64,000 nt of DNA from Streptomyces sp. GS7 (lineage in GTDB: Bacteria > Actinomycetota > Actinomycetes > Streptomycetales > Streptomycetaceae), in NCBI RefSeq assembly GCF_009834125.1, contig NZ_CP047146.1, positions 2,101,501 to 2,165,500 on the forward strand. The letters are read 5' to 3'. Numbering within the stretch: position 1 is the stretch's first letter; each line of letters opens with the position of its first letter. The notes below the pieces were generated by a model, which saw only the letters and a list, made by a program, of their open reading frames with translations, did not search any database and had not been told where the DNA came from. The translations under genes and the position numbers were made by a program. Shown here one piece after another: positions 25,354 through 35,256 of the stretch.

Positions 25354-27255
25354 ATGCCCATGGACGAACGAACCCGGGCCGACGTCGAACGCGCCGAGGC
25401 GGCCATCGTCGAGCACTACCCACGGCTCGTCCGCCTCGCCTATCTCGTACTGCCACCGTCAATGGGCCGCCACCGCAAGGTGCTGACCGCGCACGGCCTG
25501 GTGCAGCGGGCGCTGCCGCGGCCCGGACTGCGCCGCCCGGCCGGTGCGCTGCCCGCCCAGCGCGGCGCAGAAGCCGGGGCCGGCTACGACCTGGTGCGCC
25601 GGCGGACCCTGGAGCTGGCGCTGGCGTACGAGAACCGCCAGGGGCTCGCCGTCCTGCTGCCGCCGGTGCCGTTCGTCTGGGGGCTGCGGCTCTTCCCGCG
25701 CGCCGGCGGCGCCGACGAACTCGCCCTGGACCAGGCGCTGTCGGCCGTTCCGGCGCCGGTACGGGCCGCCCTGGGACTGTGGCACCTGGAGGGGCTGGAC
25801 GCGGAGGCGGCGCGCGCCGTACTGGAGCGGGCCGGGGTCCCGGACCCGGACGCGGCGCTGCGGGCGGCCGGGCAACTGGACCGGCAGACCGGGGCGCGGG
25901 CCGCGGCGCTGCTGAACTCCGGGGAGTTCGACCCCTGCACGGTGCAGGCCCGGCCGACGGATCTGCTGCGCCGCCGTCAGCGGGTGCGCGCGGCGGCCGT
26001 GATGGTGGCCGCCCTGGCGGTGGGCGCGGTCGCGCTGGCGCTGCCCGGCGGTGCCGGGGGAGACCGGGCCGCGACCCCCGCCCGGCAGGCCCTGGACCCC
26101 GGCCGGCTGCTGCGCGCCCCCAACGAGCAGTGGGCGAGGACCTCGCGGGTGGACTTCACGGCCTGGCCGCCGCGGGGCCGCGAGGCGGGCAACAGGGAAC
26201 TGCTGGCGCGGGCGCTGCGGGTGTGGGCCGCGCTGCCCGCCGACGCCCGGATCACCACGACCCCCGGCACCTCCACCCGGCCGCCCGCCGAACCGCCGCG
26301 GCTGCTCTACGCGGGGCTGATCGACAACGTCATGGTGGTCGTCTTCCACGACGGCGAGCGGCTGGTGCGCTACGCCGAACCCGAAGGCGCCTCGCCCACC
26401 CTGCACTTCGCCCGGGTCGACGACGCGGACCTCACCTCGGGTGCCGGGCTGGTGATCGGCCGCGGCGACGGGTGGATGCGCTATCTGATCGCCCCGTGGG
26501 TCTCCGAGGTGGCGACGCGGGACCTGCTCGCCCCGGACGCCCCGCCGCACGGGCTGCACCTGGCCCCGGACGGGGTCACCGACCGCATCGCGACTCCGCC
26601 CGAGGCGGGCGGGACCTGCGGGCACTGGCCGGCGGCCGAGTTCCACTCGTCGCCGCGGATCGACGACAACCGCTCCTTCCTGGTGACCGACCTCGGCGAA
26701 CTCGCGCCGGTGCATCTGACGTACCTGCCGCCGCCGTCCGCGGGCGGGGCCGGCTCGGGCGAGGCCACCGGTCCCGCCGCGCTGCACAGCTGGGCCCGCA
26801 CCGCCTGCACCCTGCGGTCGCTGCGCGGCACCGGCGTACGGTCCGTCAACAGCTGGGCGTACGCACAGCAGGTCCTCCCGGAGAACGCCGGCACCGCGAC
26901 CTGGGTCTGCAACCGTGCCGACACCTGGCGCGGACCCGGCCGGGCCATGGTCCAGTTCCAGCCGCCCGCCGGCGGGCCGAGGGACCCGGGGCGGATCACC
27001 GGCCGGGCGGTCGACACGGCGGTGTGCAGCCGCTTCGGCCGGCACGTCCTGAGCGATGTCCACTGGCAGGCGAAATCCGGGAAGTGGTACCTGCTCGCGG
27101 CGGGCAGCAGCCAGGTCGGCGGTATCGACGTCACGGGCGGCGTCCGGGCCAGCGCCGAGGCGCCGACGCTCGCCGTACCGGCCGCCCAGGACGCCCGGGC
27201 ACAGGTCGCCGGCCGGCTGCGGGACGGCGGGAGCGTGCGCGCCCTCCGGCCGTGA
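25354..27255 (+). CDS. Sigma-like domain joined to one membrane helix and an exported domain
   Basis: A 633-residue protein. Residues 1-200 carry ECF-sigma-like patterns (EHYPRLVRLAYLVLP and a region-4-like LWHLEGLDAEAARAVLERAG). A helix at ~212-231 (VMVAALAVGAVALALP) crosses the membrane. The remaining ~400 residues are exported, with paired cysteines (GGTCGHWPA, RTACTLRS, TWVCNRAD, TAVCSRFG). It resembles a transmembrane signalling protein in which a sigma-like cytosolic part is tethered to a sensor. The left-edge gene at 1-622 is its paralogue. ATG at 25354 or 25360. The sigma part lacks clear -10-recognition residues, so its activity is unproven. Confidence 0.7.
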   Translation: MPMDERTRADVERAEAAIVEHYPRLVRLAYLVLPPSMGRHRKVLTAHGLVQRALPRPGLRRPAGALPAQRGAEAGAGYDLVRRRTLELALAYENRQGLAVLLPPVPFVWGLRLFPRAGGADELALDQALSAVPAPVRAALGLWHLEGLDAEAARAVLERAGVPDPDAALRAAGQLDRQTGARAAALLNSGEFDPCTVQARPTDLLRRRQRVRAAAVMVAALAVGAVALALPGGAGGDRAATPARQALDPGRLLRAPNEQWARTSRVDFTAWPPRGREAGNRELLARALRVWAALPADARITTTPGTSTRPPAEPPRLLYAGLIDNVMVVVFHDGERLVRYAEPEGASPTLHFARVDDADLTSGAGLVIGRGDGWMRYLIAPWVSEVATRDLLAPDAPPHGLHLAPDGVTDRIATPPEAGGTCGHWPAAEFHSSPRIDDNRSFLVTDLGELAPVHLTYLPPPSAGGAGSGEATGPAALHSWARTACTLRSLRGTGVRSVNSWAYAQQVLPENAGTATWVCNRADTWRGPGRAMVQFQPPAGGPRDPGRITGRAVDTAVCSRFGRHVLSDVHWQAKSGKWYLLAAGSSQVGGIDVTGGVRASAEAPTLAVPAAQDARAQVAGRLRDGGSVRALRP

Positions 27256-27338
27256 GCGGCGGCGGGCCGGAGGGACATCAGGCGAGGAAACCGGCGAGGA
27301 AACCGGCGGGAAATCCGGACGGAGGGTGTCGGGATTCG

Positions 27339-27378
27339 CTGTCAGGGTCGCGGCGTACGGATGCGGGACACCTGACAG
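27339..27378 (+). promoter_or_regulatory. CTGTCAG / CTGACAG inverted repeat upstream of the SDR gene
   Basis: CTGTCAG at 27339-27345 and CTGACAG at 27372-27378 form an inverted repeat just before the SDR ribosome site. The same TTGTCAG half-site occurs before the WYL regulator gene (29571-29578), so that regulator may bind both. Confidence 0.5.
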
Positions 27379-27393
27379 CGAGGAGTGGCGAAC

Positions 27394-28437
27394 GTGGCGC
27401 ACAACGAACCGGCGGCCCAGCGGGAAGCGGCGGAGCGTACGGGAGCGGCGCGGCGAACGGAGGCGGCGGACCCCGGCGGGCTGCTGCCGGCCGCCGATCT
27501 GACCGGGCGGGTGGCGCTGGTCGCCGGGGCCACCAGGGGCGCGGGCCGGGCCATGGCCGTGGAGCTGGGCCGCGCGGGCGCCCTGGTGTACGTGACCGGG
27601 CGGACGACGAGGGAGCGGGTCAGCGAGGTCGGCCGGGCCACCGAGACGATCGAGCAGACCGCGGAGCTGGTGACTGGGGCGGGCGGCACCGGCGTCGCCG
27701 TACCGACCGACCACCTGGAGCCGGAACAGGTCAGGGCGCTGGTCGAGCGCATCGACCGCGAGCAGGGCCGGCTGGACATCCTGGTCAACAGCCTCTGGGG
27801 CGGCGACCGCCTGATCGAGTTCGACACCAAGGTTTGGGACCTCGATCTCGCGGGCGGGCTGCGGATGTTCCGGCTCGGCGTCGACGCGCACGTCATCACC
27901 GGCCACTACGCGCTGCCGCTGCTGATCCGGCGCCCCGGCGGACTGGTCGTCGAGGTCACCGACGGCACCGCCTCCTTCAACCGCACCTACCGCGGCAGCC
28001 TCTGCTACGACATCACCAAGAACGTCCCGCACCGCATCGCCTTCGGGCTCGCCGCCGAACTGAAGGAGTACGGCGGCACCGCCGTCTCGCTCACCCCCGG
28101 CTTCCTGCGCTCCGAGGAGATGCTGGACCGCTTCGGCGTCACGGAGGAGACCTGGCGCGACGCGATCGCTAAGGAGCCGCACTTCGCCATCGCCGAATCC
28201 CCGGCTCTGATCGGCCGCGCGGTGCGGGCGCTGGCCGGCGACCCGGACAAGGCGCGCTGGAGCGGCCGTTCGCTCTCCAGCGGCCAGCTGGCGAAGGAGT
28301 ACGGCTTCACCGACGCGGACGGCACCCGGCCCGACTGCTTCGGCTACTTCGAGGACGTCGTGCTGGGCGGCAGGGACGCGGGACCGGAGGACTACCGCAC
28401 GCCGGCCGCGGCACCCTCCTCTCCCGGCGGGGCGTAG
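27394..28437 (+). CDS. Short-chain dehydrogenase/reductase
   Basis: A 347-residue SDR. The cofactor loop is GATRGAGRAMAVEL near residue 44, and the active-site YxxxK is YDITK in SLCYDITKNVPHR. A ~30-residue polar N-terminal extension precedes the fold, and the C-terminus is extended (FGYFEDVVLGGRDAG). The GTG at 27394 has AGGAG 8 bases upstream. Its 3' end overlaps the convergent WYL gene by 46 bases. Substrate unknown. Shared TGTCAG sites suggest control by the WYL regulator. Confidence 0.88.
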   Translation: MAHNEPAAQREAAERTGAARRTEAADPGGLLPAADLTGRVALVAGATRGAGRAMAVELGRAGALVYVTGRTTRERVSEVGRATETIEQTAELVTGAGGTGVAVPTDHLEPEQVRALVERIDREQGRLDILVNSLWGGDRLIEFDTKVWDLDLAGGLRMFRLGVDAHVITGHYALPLLIRRPGGLVVEVTDGTASFNRTYRGSLCYDITKNVPHRIAFGLAAELKEYGGTAVSLTPGFLRSEEMLDRFGVTEETWRDAIAKEPHFAIAESPALIGRAVRALAGDPDKARWSGRSLSSGQLAKEYGFTDADGTRPDCFGYFEDVVLGGRDAGPEDYRTPAAAPSSPGGA

Positions 28438-29549
28438 AGCGCGGCCGTCCGCCGGGCGGCCGCGGCGAACCGCTCCCGCAGCCCGGAGGGCGCGAGCACC
28501 TCGCCCTCCGGGCCGAGCGCCAGCAGCTGGGAGTAGGCGACCTCCGCGGACTCCACGGCGAGGGTGACCGTCAGCCGCCCCCGCCCGTCGGGACCGCCGG
28601 CCGCCAGCGCCGCCGCTACCGCCTCCCGGGCCGCGATCCGCTCGGTGACGTACGGGAGTTGGCGCACGCCCTGCGGGGAGAGCCGGAGGACCACCTCCTC
28701 GCGCAGCAGCGACCGGGCGAACTCCTGGGCGCGCTCGGCCCAGAACGCGGGCAGATCGAACCCCTCGTCGCGCCGGAAGCGATCGCCGGCGCGCCCCGGC
28801 CGCGGGGCGGCCCCCGCGGCGCCGGCCCGCTCGGGCGGCTCCGCCGGATCGGTCGCCCGGGCGGCTTCGACGGCGGTGAACCGGTCGACCCGATAGACCC
28901 GGAAGCCCGCCGACCGCCGGCCGTCGCACGGCGGGGGCGCGTCCCGCGGCGCCCCCGGACCGGTCGCCGCCGCGCGCCGGCCGTCGCACGCGCGGGCCGC
29001 CAGGTACCAGACGCCCGCCTTCAGCACGAGCCCGTACGGTTCCAACTCCCGTACCACTTCACGGTCCTTGCGGAGATAGCGGACCGTCAGCCGGCGGTCG
29101 TCCCACACCGCGTCGGCGATCGCGGGCAGCAGCGCGGGCGTCTCGGGCTCCTGATACCAGGCCGGCGCGTCCAGATGGAACCGCTGGGCGGCGCCCGAGG
29201 CGGCGTCCCGCAGCTCGGGCAGCAGCGCGGCGGACACCTTCAGGCGGGCGGCGGACGCGGCGTCCGCCAGGCCCATCTCCCGCAGGGCGGAGGGCACTCC
29301 GGACAGGAAGAGCGCCTCCGCCTCGCTGCGGCCGAGGCCGGTGAGCCGGGTGCGGTACCCGCCTGTCAGGCGGTAGCCGCCGGCCCGGCCGCGGTCCGCG
29401 TACACGGGCACGCCGGCCTCCGAGAGCGACAGGACGTCCCGGGCGACCGTGCGCTCCGAGACCTCCAGCTCCCGCGCCAGCTCACCGGCCGTCATCGACG
29501 GCCGGGACTGGAGCAGCAACACCATCCTGATCAGCCGTGCGGCACGCAT
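28392..29549 (-). CDS. WYL-domain transcriptional regulator (DeoR/YafY type)
   Basis: A 385-residue regulator. The HTH_11 N-terminus reads MTAGELARELEVSERTVARD, then GRAGGYRL. The WYL region begins near residue 150 (DRRLTVRYLRKDREVVRELE, YGLVLKAGVWYLAARA). A Gly/Pro/Arg-rich insert of ~70 residues interrupts the WYL domain. It contains a 16-bp direct repeat with a 60-bp period (28915-28930, 28975-28990), so 20 codons seem to have been duplicated. It is convergent with, and overlaps, the SDR gene. TTGTCAGT at 29571-29578 lies just upstream. Confidence 0.87.
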   Translation of the reverse strand: MRAARLIRMVLLLQSRPSMTAGELARELEVSERTVARDVLSLSEAGVPVYADRGRAGGYRLTGGYRTRLTGLGRSEAEALFLSGVPSALREMGLADAASAARLKVSAALLPELRDAASGAAQRFHLDAPAWYQEPETPALLPAIADAVWDDRRLTVRYLRKDREVVRELEPYGLVLKAGVWYLAARACDGRRAAATGPGAPRDAPPPCDGRRSAGFRVYRVDRFTAVEAARATDPAEPPERAGAAGAAPRPGRAGDRFRRDEGFDLPAFWAERAQEFARSLLREEVVLRLSPQGVRQLPYVTERIAAREAVAAALAAGGPDGRGRLTVTLAVESAEVAYSQLLALGPEGEVLAPSGLRERFAAAARRTAALYAPPGEEGAAAGVR

Positions 29550-29570
29550 GAATCCATCATGCCGCGCACC

Positions 29571-29578
29571 ACTGACAA
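29571..29578 (-). promoter_or_regulatory. TTGTCAGT half-site upstream of the WYL regulator
   Basis: The half-site lies 22-29 bases before the ATG and matches those upstream of the convergent SDR gene. It may also serve as a -35 element. Confidence 0.35.
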
Positions 29579-29606
29579 CGCCCCGCGGCCGAGGAGGTGA
29601 GCGAGC

Positions 29607-29649
29607 CCCGTGCGAAGACCCCGGGCGCGGGAGGTGGTCTTCGCACGGG
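29607..29649 (-). terminator. Terminator hairpin downstream of aceE
   Basis: CCCGTGCGAAGACC with GGTCTTCGCACGGG, a perfect 14-bp stem with a 15-base loop. It lies between the aceE stop and the WYL promoter. Confidence 0.75.
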
Positions 29650-29734
29650 AGTTGGCGGGCGGGCGGCGCCCGGTGTCGGCCGGGGCCGCCCGCGTCCGGT
29701 GGGCGCGGTCACCAGGGCGGGACCGCGCGCGGGG

Positions 29735-32410
29735 TCACAGCCCGTAGCGCTCCCGGGCCTCCTTGACCGTCTCCGGCTTGACGTCGCCGCGCCGGGCCAG
29801 CGCCGCGAGCGCCTGGACGACGAGCGACTGCGGGTCCACGCCGAAGTGCCGGCGGGCCGCCTCCCGGGTGTCGGAGAGGCCGAAGCCGTCCGTCCCGACG
29901 GAGGTCCAGTCCTGCTCGACCCACTGGGCGATCTGGTCCGGGACCGCCCGCATCCAGTCGCTGACCGCGACGACCGGGCCGGGGGCACCGGCCAGCGCAC
30001 GGGTGACGTACGGGACGCGGTCCTCGCCCTCCAGGCGGGCCGCGTCGCACTCCAGGGCGTCGCGGCGCAGCTCCGTCCAGGACGGGGCCGACCAGACGTC
30101 CGCGGCCACGCCCCAGTCGGCGGCCAGCAGCTGCTGCGCCTCCAGGGCCCAGTGGATGGCGGTGCCCGACGCCAGCAGCTGGAGCCGCGGGACGTCGGCG
30201 CCCTCTATGGAGACGGCTTGCCGGTAGCGGTACAGGCCCTTGAGGATGCCCTCTTCGGCACCCTCCGGCATGGCCGGCTGCACCTTGGTCTCGTTGTAGA
30301 CCGTCAGGTAGTAGAAGACGTCCTCGGCGTCGGGGCCGTACATCCGGCGCAGCCCCTCCTTGACGATCACCGCCACCTCGTACGCGAACGCCGGGTCGTA
30401 CGAGACCGCCGCCGGGTTGGTCGAGGCGATCAGGTGGGAGTGGCCGTCGGCGTGCTGGAGGCCCTCACCGGTCATCGTGGTGCGGCCGGCGGTGGCGCCG
30501 ATGACGAAGCCGCGGCCCAACTGGTCGGCCAGCGCCCAGAACTGGTCGGCGGTGCGCTGCCAGCCGAACATCGAGTAGAAGATGTAGAAGGGGATCATCG
30601 GCTCGCCGTGCGTCGCGTACGACGTCGCGGCGGCGGTGAAGTCGGCGAGCGAACCGGCCTCGGTGATGCCCTCGTTGAGGATCTGGCCGTCCTTGGCTTC
30701 CTTGTACCAGAGGAGCTGGTCGCGGTCGACCGGGTCGTACGTGGAGCCCTTGGGGGAGTAGAGGCCGGCCGTCGGGAAGAGGGACTCCATGCCGAAGGTA
30801 CGGGCCTCGTCCGGGACGATCGGGACCCAGCGCCGGCCGGTCTCCTTGTCCCGCATCAGGTCCTTGACCAGCCGGACGAACGCCATGGTGGTGGCGATCT
30901 CCTGGCTGCCGGAGCCCTTCTTCAGCGCGTCGAAGGTCTTGTCGGCGGGCATCGGCAGCGGCTTGGCCACGACCTTGCGGGCCGGGGCCGGGCCGTCGAG
31001 GGCGGTGCGCCGCGAGCGCAGGTACCGCATCTCGGGCGAGTCCTCGGCCGGGCGCCAGTACGGCACCAGGTCGCCGTCCAACGCGCTGTCCGGGATGGGG
31101 AGTTCGAGCAGATCGCGCATCGCGCGGAACTCCGCCAGGGTCAGCTTCTTCATCTGGTGGTTGGCGTTGCGGGACTCGAAGCCCGTGCCGAGGGTGTAGC
31201 CCTTGACGGTCTGCGCCAGGATGACGGTAGGCGCGCCCTTGTGCTCGACGGCGGCCTTGTAGGCGGCGTACACCTTGCGCGGCTCGTGCCCGGCGCGGGA
31301 GGTCTGGAACAGCTCCAGCAGCTTGGCGTCGGAGAGCTTCTCGGCGAGGGCCCGCAGCGACGCGCTCGCGCCGAAGAAGTGCTCGCGCAGGTAGGCGGCG
31401 TCGCGGGTGGCGTACGTCTGGAACTGCGCGTCGGGGGTCTCGCGGAGGCGCTGGAGCAGCGCGCCGTCGGTGTCGAGCGCGAAGACCTCGTCCCACGCCC
31501 GGCCCCAGAGGGCCTTGACGACGTTCCAGCCGGCGGCGCGGAACTGGGCCTCCAGCTCCTGCACGATCTTGAAGTTGGGGCGGACCGGGCCGTCCAGGCG
31601 CTGCAGGTTGCAGTTGATGACGAAGGTCAGGTTGTCCAGGCCCTCGCGGCCGGCCAGTGCCAGTGCGGCGGTCGACTCCGGCTCGTCCATCTCGCCGTCG
31701 CCCAGGAACGCCCAGACGTGGGAGTTGGCGGTGTCCTTGATGCCGCGGTGCTCCAGGTAGCGGTTGAAGCGCGCCTGGTAGATCGCGGAGAGCGGGCCCA
31801 GGCCCATGGAGACGGTGGGGAACTCCCACAGCCAGGGGAGGCGGCGCGGGTGCGGGTACGAGGGCAGGCCCTCGCCGCCGGCCTCCTGGCGGAAGTGGTC
31901 GAGCTGGTCCTCGGTGAGCCGGCCTTCGAGGAAGGCGCGGGCGTAGATGCCGGGGGAGGCGTGGCCCTGGATGTAGAGCTGGTCGCCGCTGCCGTCGCCG
32001 TCCTTGCCGCGGAAGAAGTGCTGGAAGCCGGTCTCGTAGAGCCAGGCCGCCGAGGCGAAGGTGGCGATGTGCCCGCCGAGGCCGAGCTTGGAGCCGCGGG
32101 TCACCATGGCGGCGGCGTTCCAGCGGTTCCAGGCGGTGATCCGGGCCTCCAGCGCCTCGTCACCCGGGAACGCGGGCTCGGCGGAGGTCGGGATGGTGTT
32201 GACGTAGTCCGTCTCCAGCAGCGAGGGCAGGTCGGTGCCCTCGGTGCGCGCGGTGTGCTCCAGGGCGCGGCGCATCAGGTACGCGGCGCGATGCGGGCCC
32301 GCTGCCTCGGCGACGGCGTCCAGCGACTCGCGCCATTCGGCCGTCTCCTCGGGATCGAGGTCCGGGAGCTGGTCGAGCTGGCTGTACGGCAGGCGCACGG
32401 GATCGGGCAT
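29735..32410 (-). CDS. aceE: Pyruvate dehydrogenase E1 component (homodimeric)
   Basis: An 891-residue AceE that decarboxylates pyruvate with thiamine diphosphate and loads acetyl onto lipoyl-E2. [20 protein letters not shown], the TPP motif [25 protein letters not shown] and [15 protein letters not shown] are visible. AAGGGG precedes the ATG at 32410. A promoter overlapped by a 17-bp palindrome lies upstream. Its E2 and E3 partners are 1-4 kb away beyond the GntR gene. Confidence 0.96.
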   Translation of the reverse strand: MPDPVRLPYSQLDQLPDLDPEETAEWRESLDAVAEAAGPHRAAYLMRRALEHTARTEGTDLPSLLETDYVNTIPTSAEPAFPGDEALEARITAWNRWNAAAMVTRGSKLGLGGHIATFASAAWLYETGFQHFFRGKDGDGSGDQLYIQGHASPGIYARAFLEGRLTEDQLDHFRQEAGGEGLPSYPHPRRLPWLWEFPTVSMGLGPLSAIYQARFNRYLEHRGIKDTANSHVWAFLGDGEMDEPESTAALALAGREGLDNLTFVINCNLQRLDGPVRPNFKIVQELEAQFRAAGWNVVKALWGRAWDEVFALDTDGALLQRLRETPDAQFQTYATRDAAYLREHFFGASASLRALAEKLSDAKLLELFQTSRAGHEPRKVYAAYKAAVEHKGAPTVILAQTVKGYTLGTGFESRNANHQMKKLTLAEFRAMRDLLELPIPDSALDGDLVPYWRPAEDSPEMRYLRSRRTALDGPAPARKVVAKPLPMPADKTFDALKKGSGSQEIATTMAFVRLVKDLMRDKETGRRWVPIVPDEARTFGMESLFPTAGLYSPKGSTYDPVDRDQLLWYKEAKDGQILNEGITEAGSLADFTAAATSYATHGEPMIPFYIFYSMFGWQRTADQFWALADQLGRGFVIGATAGRTTMTGEGLQHADGHSHLIASTNPAAVSYDPAFAYEVAVIVKEGLRRMYGPDAEDVFYYLTVYNETKVQPAMPEGAEEGILKGLYRYRQAVSIEGADVPRLQLLASGTAIHWALEAQQLLAADWGVAADVWSAPSWTELRRDALECDAARLEGEDRVPYVTRALAGAPGPVVAVSDWMRAVPDQIAQWVEQDWTSVGTDGFGLSDTREAARRHFGVDPQSLVVQALAALARRGDVKPETVKEARERYGL

Positions 32411-32489
32411 GGGTGGCCCCTTTCCGGACGGGTGGGAATGCGAGTTCGGCAGGCATTCGGCAGGCAGGGGTGTCGCGCCCCAGCAGTCG

Positions 32490-32519
32490 ACGATACGCCT
32501 CTGATCGATGATCGATCAA
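32490..32519 (-). promoter_or_regulatory. aceE promoter with overlapping 17-bp palindrome
   Basis: On the aceE strand, TTGATC and TATCGT are separated by 18 bases. TGATCGAT-N-ATCGATCA (32502-32518) covers the -35 box and spacer as a perfect 8+8 palindrome, the expected position for a repressor. The GntR protein encoded upstream is the natural candidate. Confidence 0.6.
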
Positions 32520-32546
32520 CGCCCTCCGAGTGAATAACCGCAGGTC

Positions 32547-32581
32547 GGCACGGGGTGCCGCATTATGGGGCACCCCGTGCC
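32547..32581 (-). terminator. Hairpin between the GntR gene and aceE
   Basis: GGCACGGGGTGCC with GGCACCCCGTGCC, a perfect 13-bp stem with a 9-base loop, 107 bases beyond the GntR stop. It would separate GntR from aceE transcription. Confidence 0.7.
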
Positions 32582-32687
32582 AGCTCCGGAGACTCCCTCC
32601 GTTACACCCCGGAGCCCCGCCGGCACGCCATGGAACCGGCGGGGCCGCAACCGCCGTGACCCGCCGCGAGCGCGGCCGGCCGGGGCC

Positions 32688-33311
32688 TCACACGCGCGGT
32701 GCGCAGCTCAGCACATGCGCCTTCAGCAACGTGCCGATCTTCGGGTCGCGCCGCCGGAACGCGTCCACGATCTCCTGGTGGTCCTGGGCGTGCGAACGCG
32801 GCTCCGGGCTGAACCAGCGGATGGAGAGCGTCGTCCAGACCTCGACGCCCAGCGACTCCCAGGTGTGCAGCAGCACCGCGTTCCCGGCCGCCCGCACGAT
32901 CTCCCGGTGGAAGGCCACCGTGTGCCGGACCTGTGCCTCGCCGTCGCCCGTCGCGTCCGCCTCGCGCAGCGCCGCCACCTCGCGCTCCAGCGCCGCGGTG
33001 TCCTCCGCCAGCCGTCCGGCCGCCAGTTCCGCGGCGACCTGCTCCAGCCCGGCCCGCACCGGGTAGCTCTCCTTGAGGTCGTCCGCGGTCAGATTCCGCA
33101 CCCGGACGCCCTTGTTCGGCGCGGACTCGATGAGCTGGAGCGACTCCAGCTCCCGCAGCGCCTCGCGCACCGGGGTCTGGCTGACCTCCAGCTCGACCGC
33201 GATCCGCCGCTCCACGATCCGCTCGCCCGGCTGCCAGCGGCCGCTGACGATCCCCTCAAGGATGTGCTCGCGGATCTGCTCGCGCAGCGAATGGACGACG
33301 GGCGGGGTCAT
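32688..33311 (-). CDS. GntR-family regulator (FadR/FCD subfamily)
   Basis: A 207-residue regulator. The winged helix reads LREQIREHILEGIVSGRW then SQTPVREALRELESLQLIES. The C-terminal FCD domain (residues ~80-200) has the metal-ligand-like FHREIVRAAGN and HAQDHQEIVDAF. AAGGAG lies 7 bases before the ATG at 33311. Placed between aceE and the E2 gene, it is the likely controller of pyruvate-dehydrogenase genes, sensing a carboxylate. A GCCCCATGGGGC palindrome lies upstream of its own start. Confidence 0.88.
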   Translation of the reverse strand: MTPPVVHSLREQIREHILEGIVSGRWQPGERIVERRIAVELEVSQTPVREALRELESLQLIESAPNKGVRVRNLTADDLKESYPVRAGLEQVAAELAAGRLAEDTAALEREVAALREADATGDGEAQVRHTVAFHREIVRAAGNAVLLHTWESLGVEVWTTLSIRWFSPEPRSHAQDHQEIVDAFRRRDPKIGTLLKAHVLSCAPRV

Positions 33312-33336
33312 GACGTGCTCCTTCAGAGCGTGTGGG

Positions 33337-33348
33337 GCCCCATGGGGC
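33337..33348 (-). promoter_or_regulatory. 12-bp palindrome upstream of the GntR gene
   Basis: GCCCCATGGGGC, a perfect palindrome 26-37 bases before the start. It may be an autoregulatory operator. Confidence 0.35.
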
Positions 33349-33393
33349 AAAAAGGCCGGTGGGGGCCATTATCGGGGACGCGGACATGCGCAA

Positions 33394-33434
33394 GGGCCGA
33401 CCCCGGCTCGTCAGGAACGAACCGGGGCCGGCCC
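33394..33434 (-). terminator. Terminator hairpin downstream of the E2 gene
   Basis: GGGCCGACCCCGG pairs with CCGGGGCCGGCCC over 13 positions with one mismatch, 29 bases beyond the E2 stop. Confidence 0.6.
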
Positions 33435-33462
33435 CTTTGCACGGCTACGGCTTACGCGGGTG

Positions 33463-35202
33463 TCAGAGACCGATCTCGGTCTCGAACTCCGCCGCCTCCA
33501 GGATCTGCTTGACCGTGGTCAGGTAGCGGGCGGCGTCGGCGCCGTCCACCAGACGGTGGTCGTAGGAGAGCGCGAGGTAGGTCATGTCGCGCACCGCGAT
33601 GGTCTCGCCGAGGTCCGGGTGGTTGATGACCACCGGGCGCTTGACGGTGGCACCGATGCCCAGGATGCCGACCTGGTTCGGAGGCACGATCACGGTGTCG
33701 AACAGGGCGCCGCGCGAACCGGTGTTGCTGATGGTGAAGGTCGCGCCGGACAGCTCGTCCGGGGTGATCTTGTTGGCCCGGACCTTGCCCGCCAGCTCCG
33801 CCGTCTTACGGGCGATGCCGGCGATGTTCAGGTCGCCCGCACCCTTGATGACCGGGGTCATCAGGCCCTTCTCCGCGTCCACCGCGATACCGACGTTCTC
33901 GGTGTCGAAGTAGGTGATGGTGCCCTCGTCCTCGTTGATCCGGGCGTTGACGACCGGGTGGGCCTTCAGCGCCTGGACGGCGGCCTTGACGAAGAACGGC
34001 ATCGGGGAGAGCTTGACGCCCTCACGCTGCGCGAAGGCGTCCTTGGCCTTGTTGCGCATCCGCATGATCGCGGTGATGTCCACCTCGACCACGGAGGTCA
34101 GCTGCGCCTGGCCGTGCAGCGCCTTCATCATGTTGTCGCCGATGACCTTGCGCATCCGCGGCATCTTGACGGTCTGACCGCGCAGCGGCGACGCCTCGAT
34201 GACCGGGGCGCCCGGCTTGGCGGCGGCGGCCGGCGCGGCCGGGGCCGGGACGGCGGCCTTGAGGGCCTCGGCGGCGGCGATGACATCCTGCTTGCGGATC
34301 CGGCCACCGACACCGGTGCCCTTGACCGTGGCGAGGTTGACGCCGTTCTCCTGCGCCAGCTTGCGCACCAGCGGGGTGACGTACGCGCCCTCGCCCTCAC
34401 CGGCCGCCGGGGCGGGGGTGACGGGGGCCGGCGCGACCGGAGCCGGAGCCGCGGCCGGAGCCGGAGCCGGCGCGGGGACCGGGGCCGGGGCCGGGGCAGC
34501 GGCGGCCGGGGCGGGCGCCGCCGGAGCGGGCGCGGGGGCCGGGGCGGGCGCCGGAGCGGCGACCGGGGCCGGGGCGGCCGGAGCCGGGGCAGCGGCCGGA
34601 GCCGCACCCTTGACGCCGATCACCGCGAGCTTGGCGCCGACCTCGGCGGTCTCGTCCTCGCCGACCACGATCTCCAGCAGGACGCCGGAGGCCGGCGCTG
34701 GGATCTCGGTGTCGACCTTGTCGGTGGAGACCTCCAGCAGGGGCTCGTCCTCGGAGACCTCCTCGCCGACCTCCTTCAGCCAGCGGGTGACGGTGCCCTC
34801 GGTGACGCTCTCGCCGAGCGCGGGGAGGACGACGTCAGTGCCCTCGGCGGCGCCGGCGGGCGCGGCGACGGGGGCCGGCGCCGGAGCCGCGGCGGGCTCG
34901 GGCTGGGCAGCCGGGGCGGGCGCCGCGGCGGCGGCCGGAGCCGGAGCGGCGACCGGCGCACCGGTGCCGTCGTCGATGATGGCCAGCTCGGCGCCGACCT
35001 CCACGGTCTCGTCCTCGGCCACCTTGATGGAGGCCAGCACGCCGGAGGCCGGGGCCGGGATCTCGGTGTCGACCTTGTCGGTCGACACTTCGAGCAGCGG
35101 CTCGTCGGCCTCTACGCGCTCACCCTCGGCCTTCAGCCAGCGGGTGACGGTGCCCTCGGTGACGCTCTCGCCGAGCGCCGGCAGGGTTACGGAAACCGCC
35201 AT
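33463..35202 (-). CDS. sucB: 2-oxoacid dehydrogenase E2 acyltransferase with two lipoyl domains
   Basis: A 579-residue E2. Two lipoyl domains (residues ~1-78 and ~120-197) each carry STDKVDTE with the lipoylated Lys (Lys43 in the first). Long Ala/Pro linkers follow. Then comes a subunit-binding domain ([20 protein letters not shown]) and the catalytic domain with [16 protein letters not shown] (HxxxDG). In actinobacteria this E2 is often annotated SucB but can serve the pyruvate complex; aceE and lpd beside it support that. It lies 54 bases beyond lpd. Confidence 0.93.
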   Translation of the reverse strand: MAVSVTLPALGESVTEGTVTRWLKAEGERVEADEPLLEVSTDKVDTEIPAPASGVLASIKVAEDETVEVGAELAIIDDGTGAPVAAPAPAAAAAPAPAAQPEPAAAPAPAPVAAPAGAAEGTDVVLPALGESVTEGTVTRWLKEVGEEVSEDEPLLEVSTDKVDTEIPAPASGVLLEIVVGEDETAEVGAKLAVIGVKGAAPAAAPAPAAPAPVAAPAPAPAPAPAPAAPAPAAAAPAPAPVPAPAPAPAAAPAPVAPAPVTPAPAAGEGEGAYVTPLVRKLAQENGVNLATVKGTGVGGRIRKQDVIAAAEALKAAVPAPAAPAAAAKPGAPVIEASPLRGQTVKMPRMRKVIGDNMMKALHGQAQLTSVVEVDITAIMRMRNKAKDAFAQREGVKLSPMPFFVKAAVQALKAHPVVNARINEDEGTITYFDTENVGIAVDAEKGLMTPVIKGAGDLNIAGIARKTAELAGKVRANKITPDELSGATFTISNTGSRGALFDTVIVPPNQVGILGIGATVKRPVVINHPDLGETIAVRDMTYLALSYDHRLVDGADAARYLTTVKQILEAAEFETEIGL

Positions 35203-35256
35203 GGTTTCTGTTGCTCCTTACGGAAAGTGCGGATGTGGTCGCGCCCGGGACTGGAA

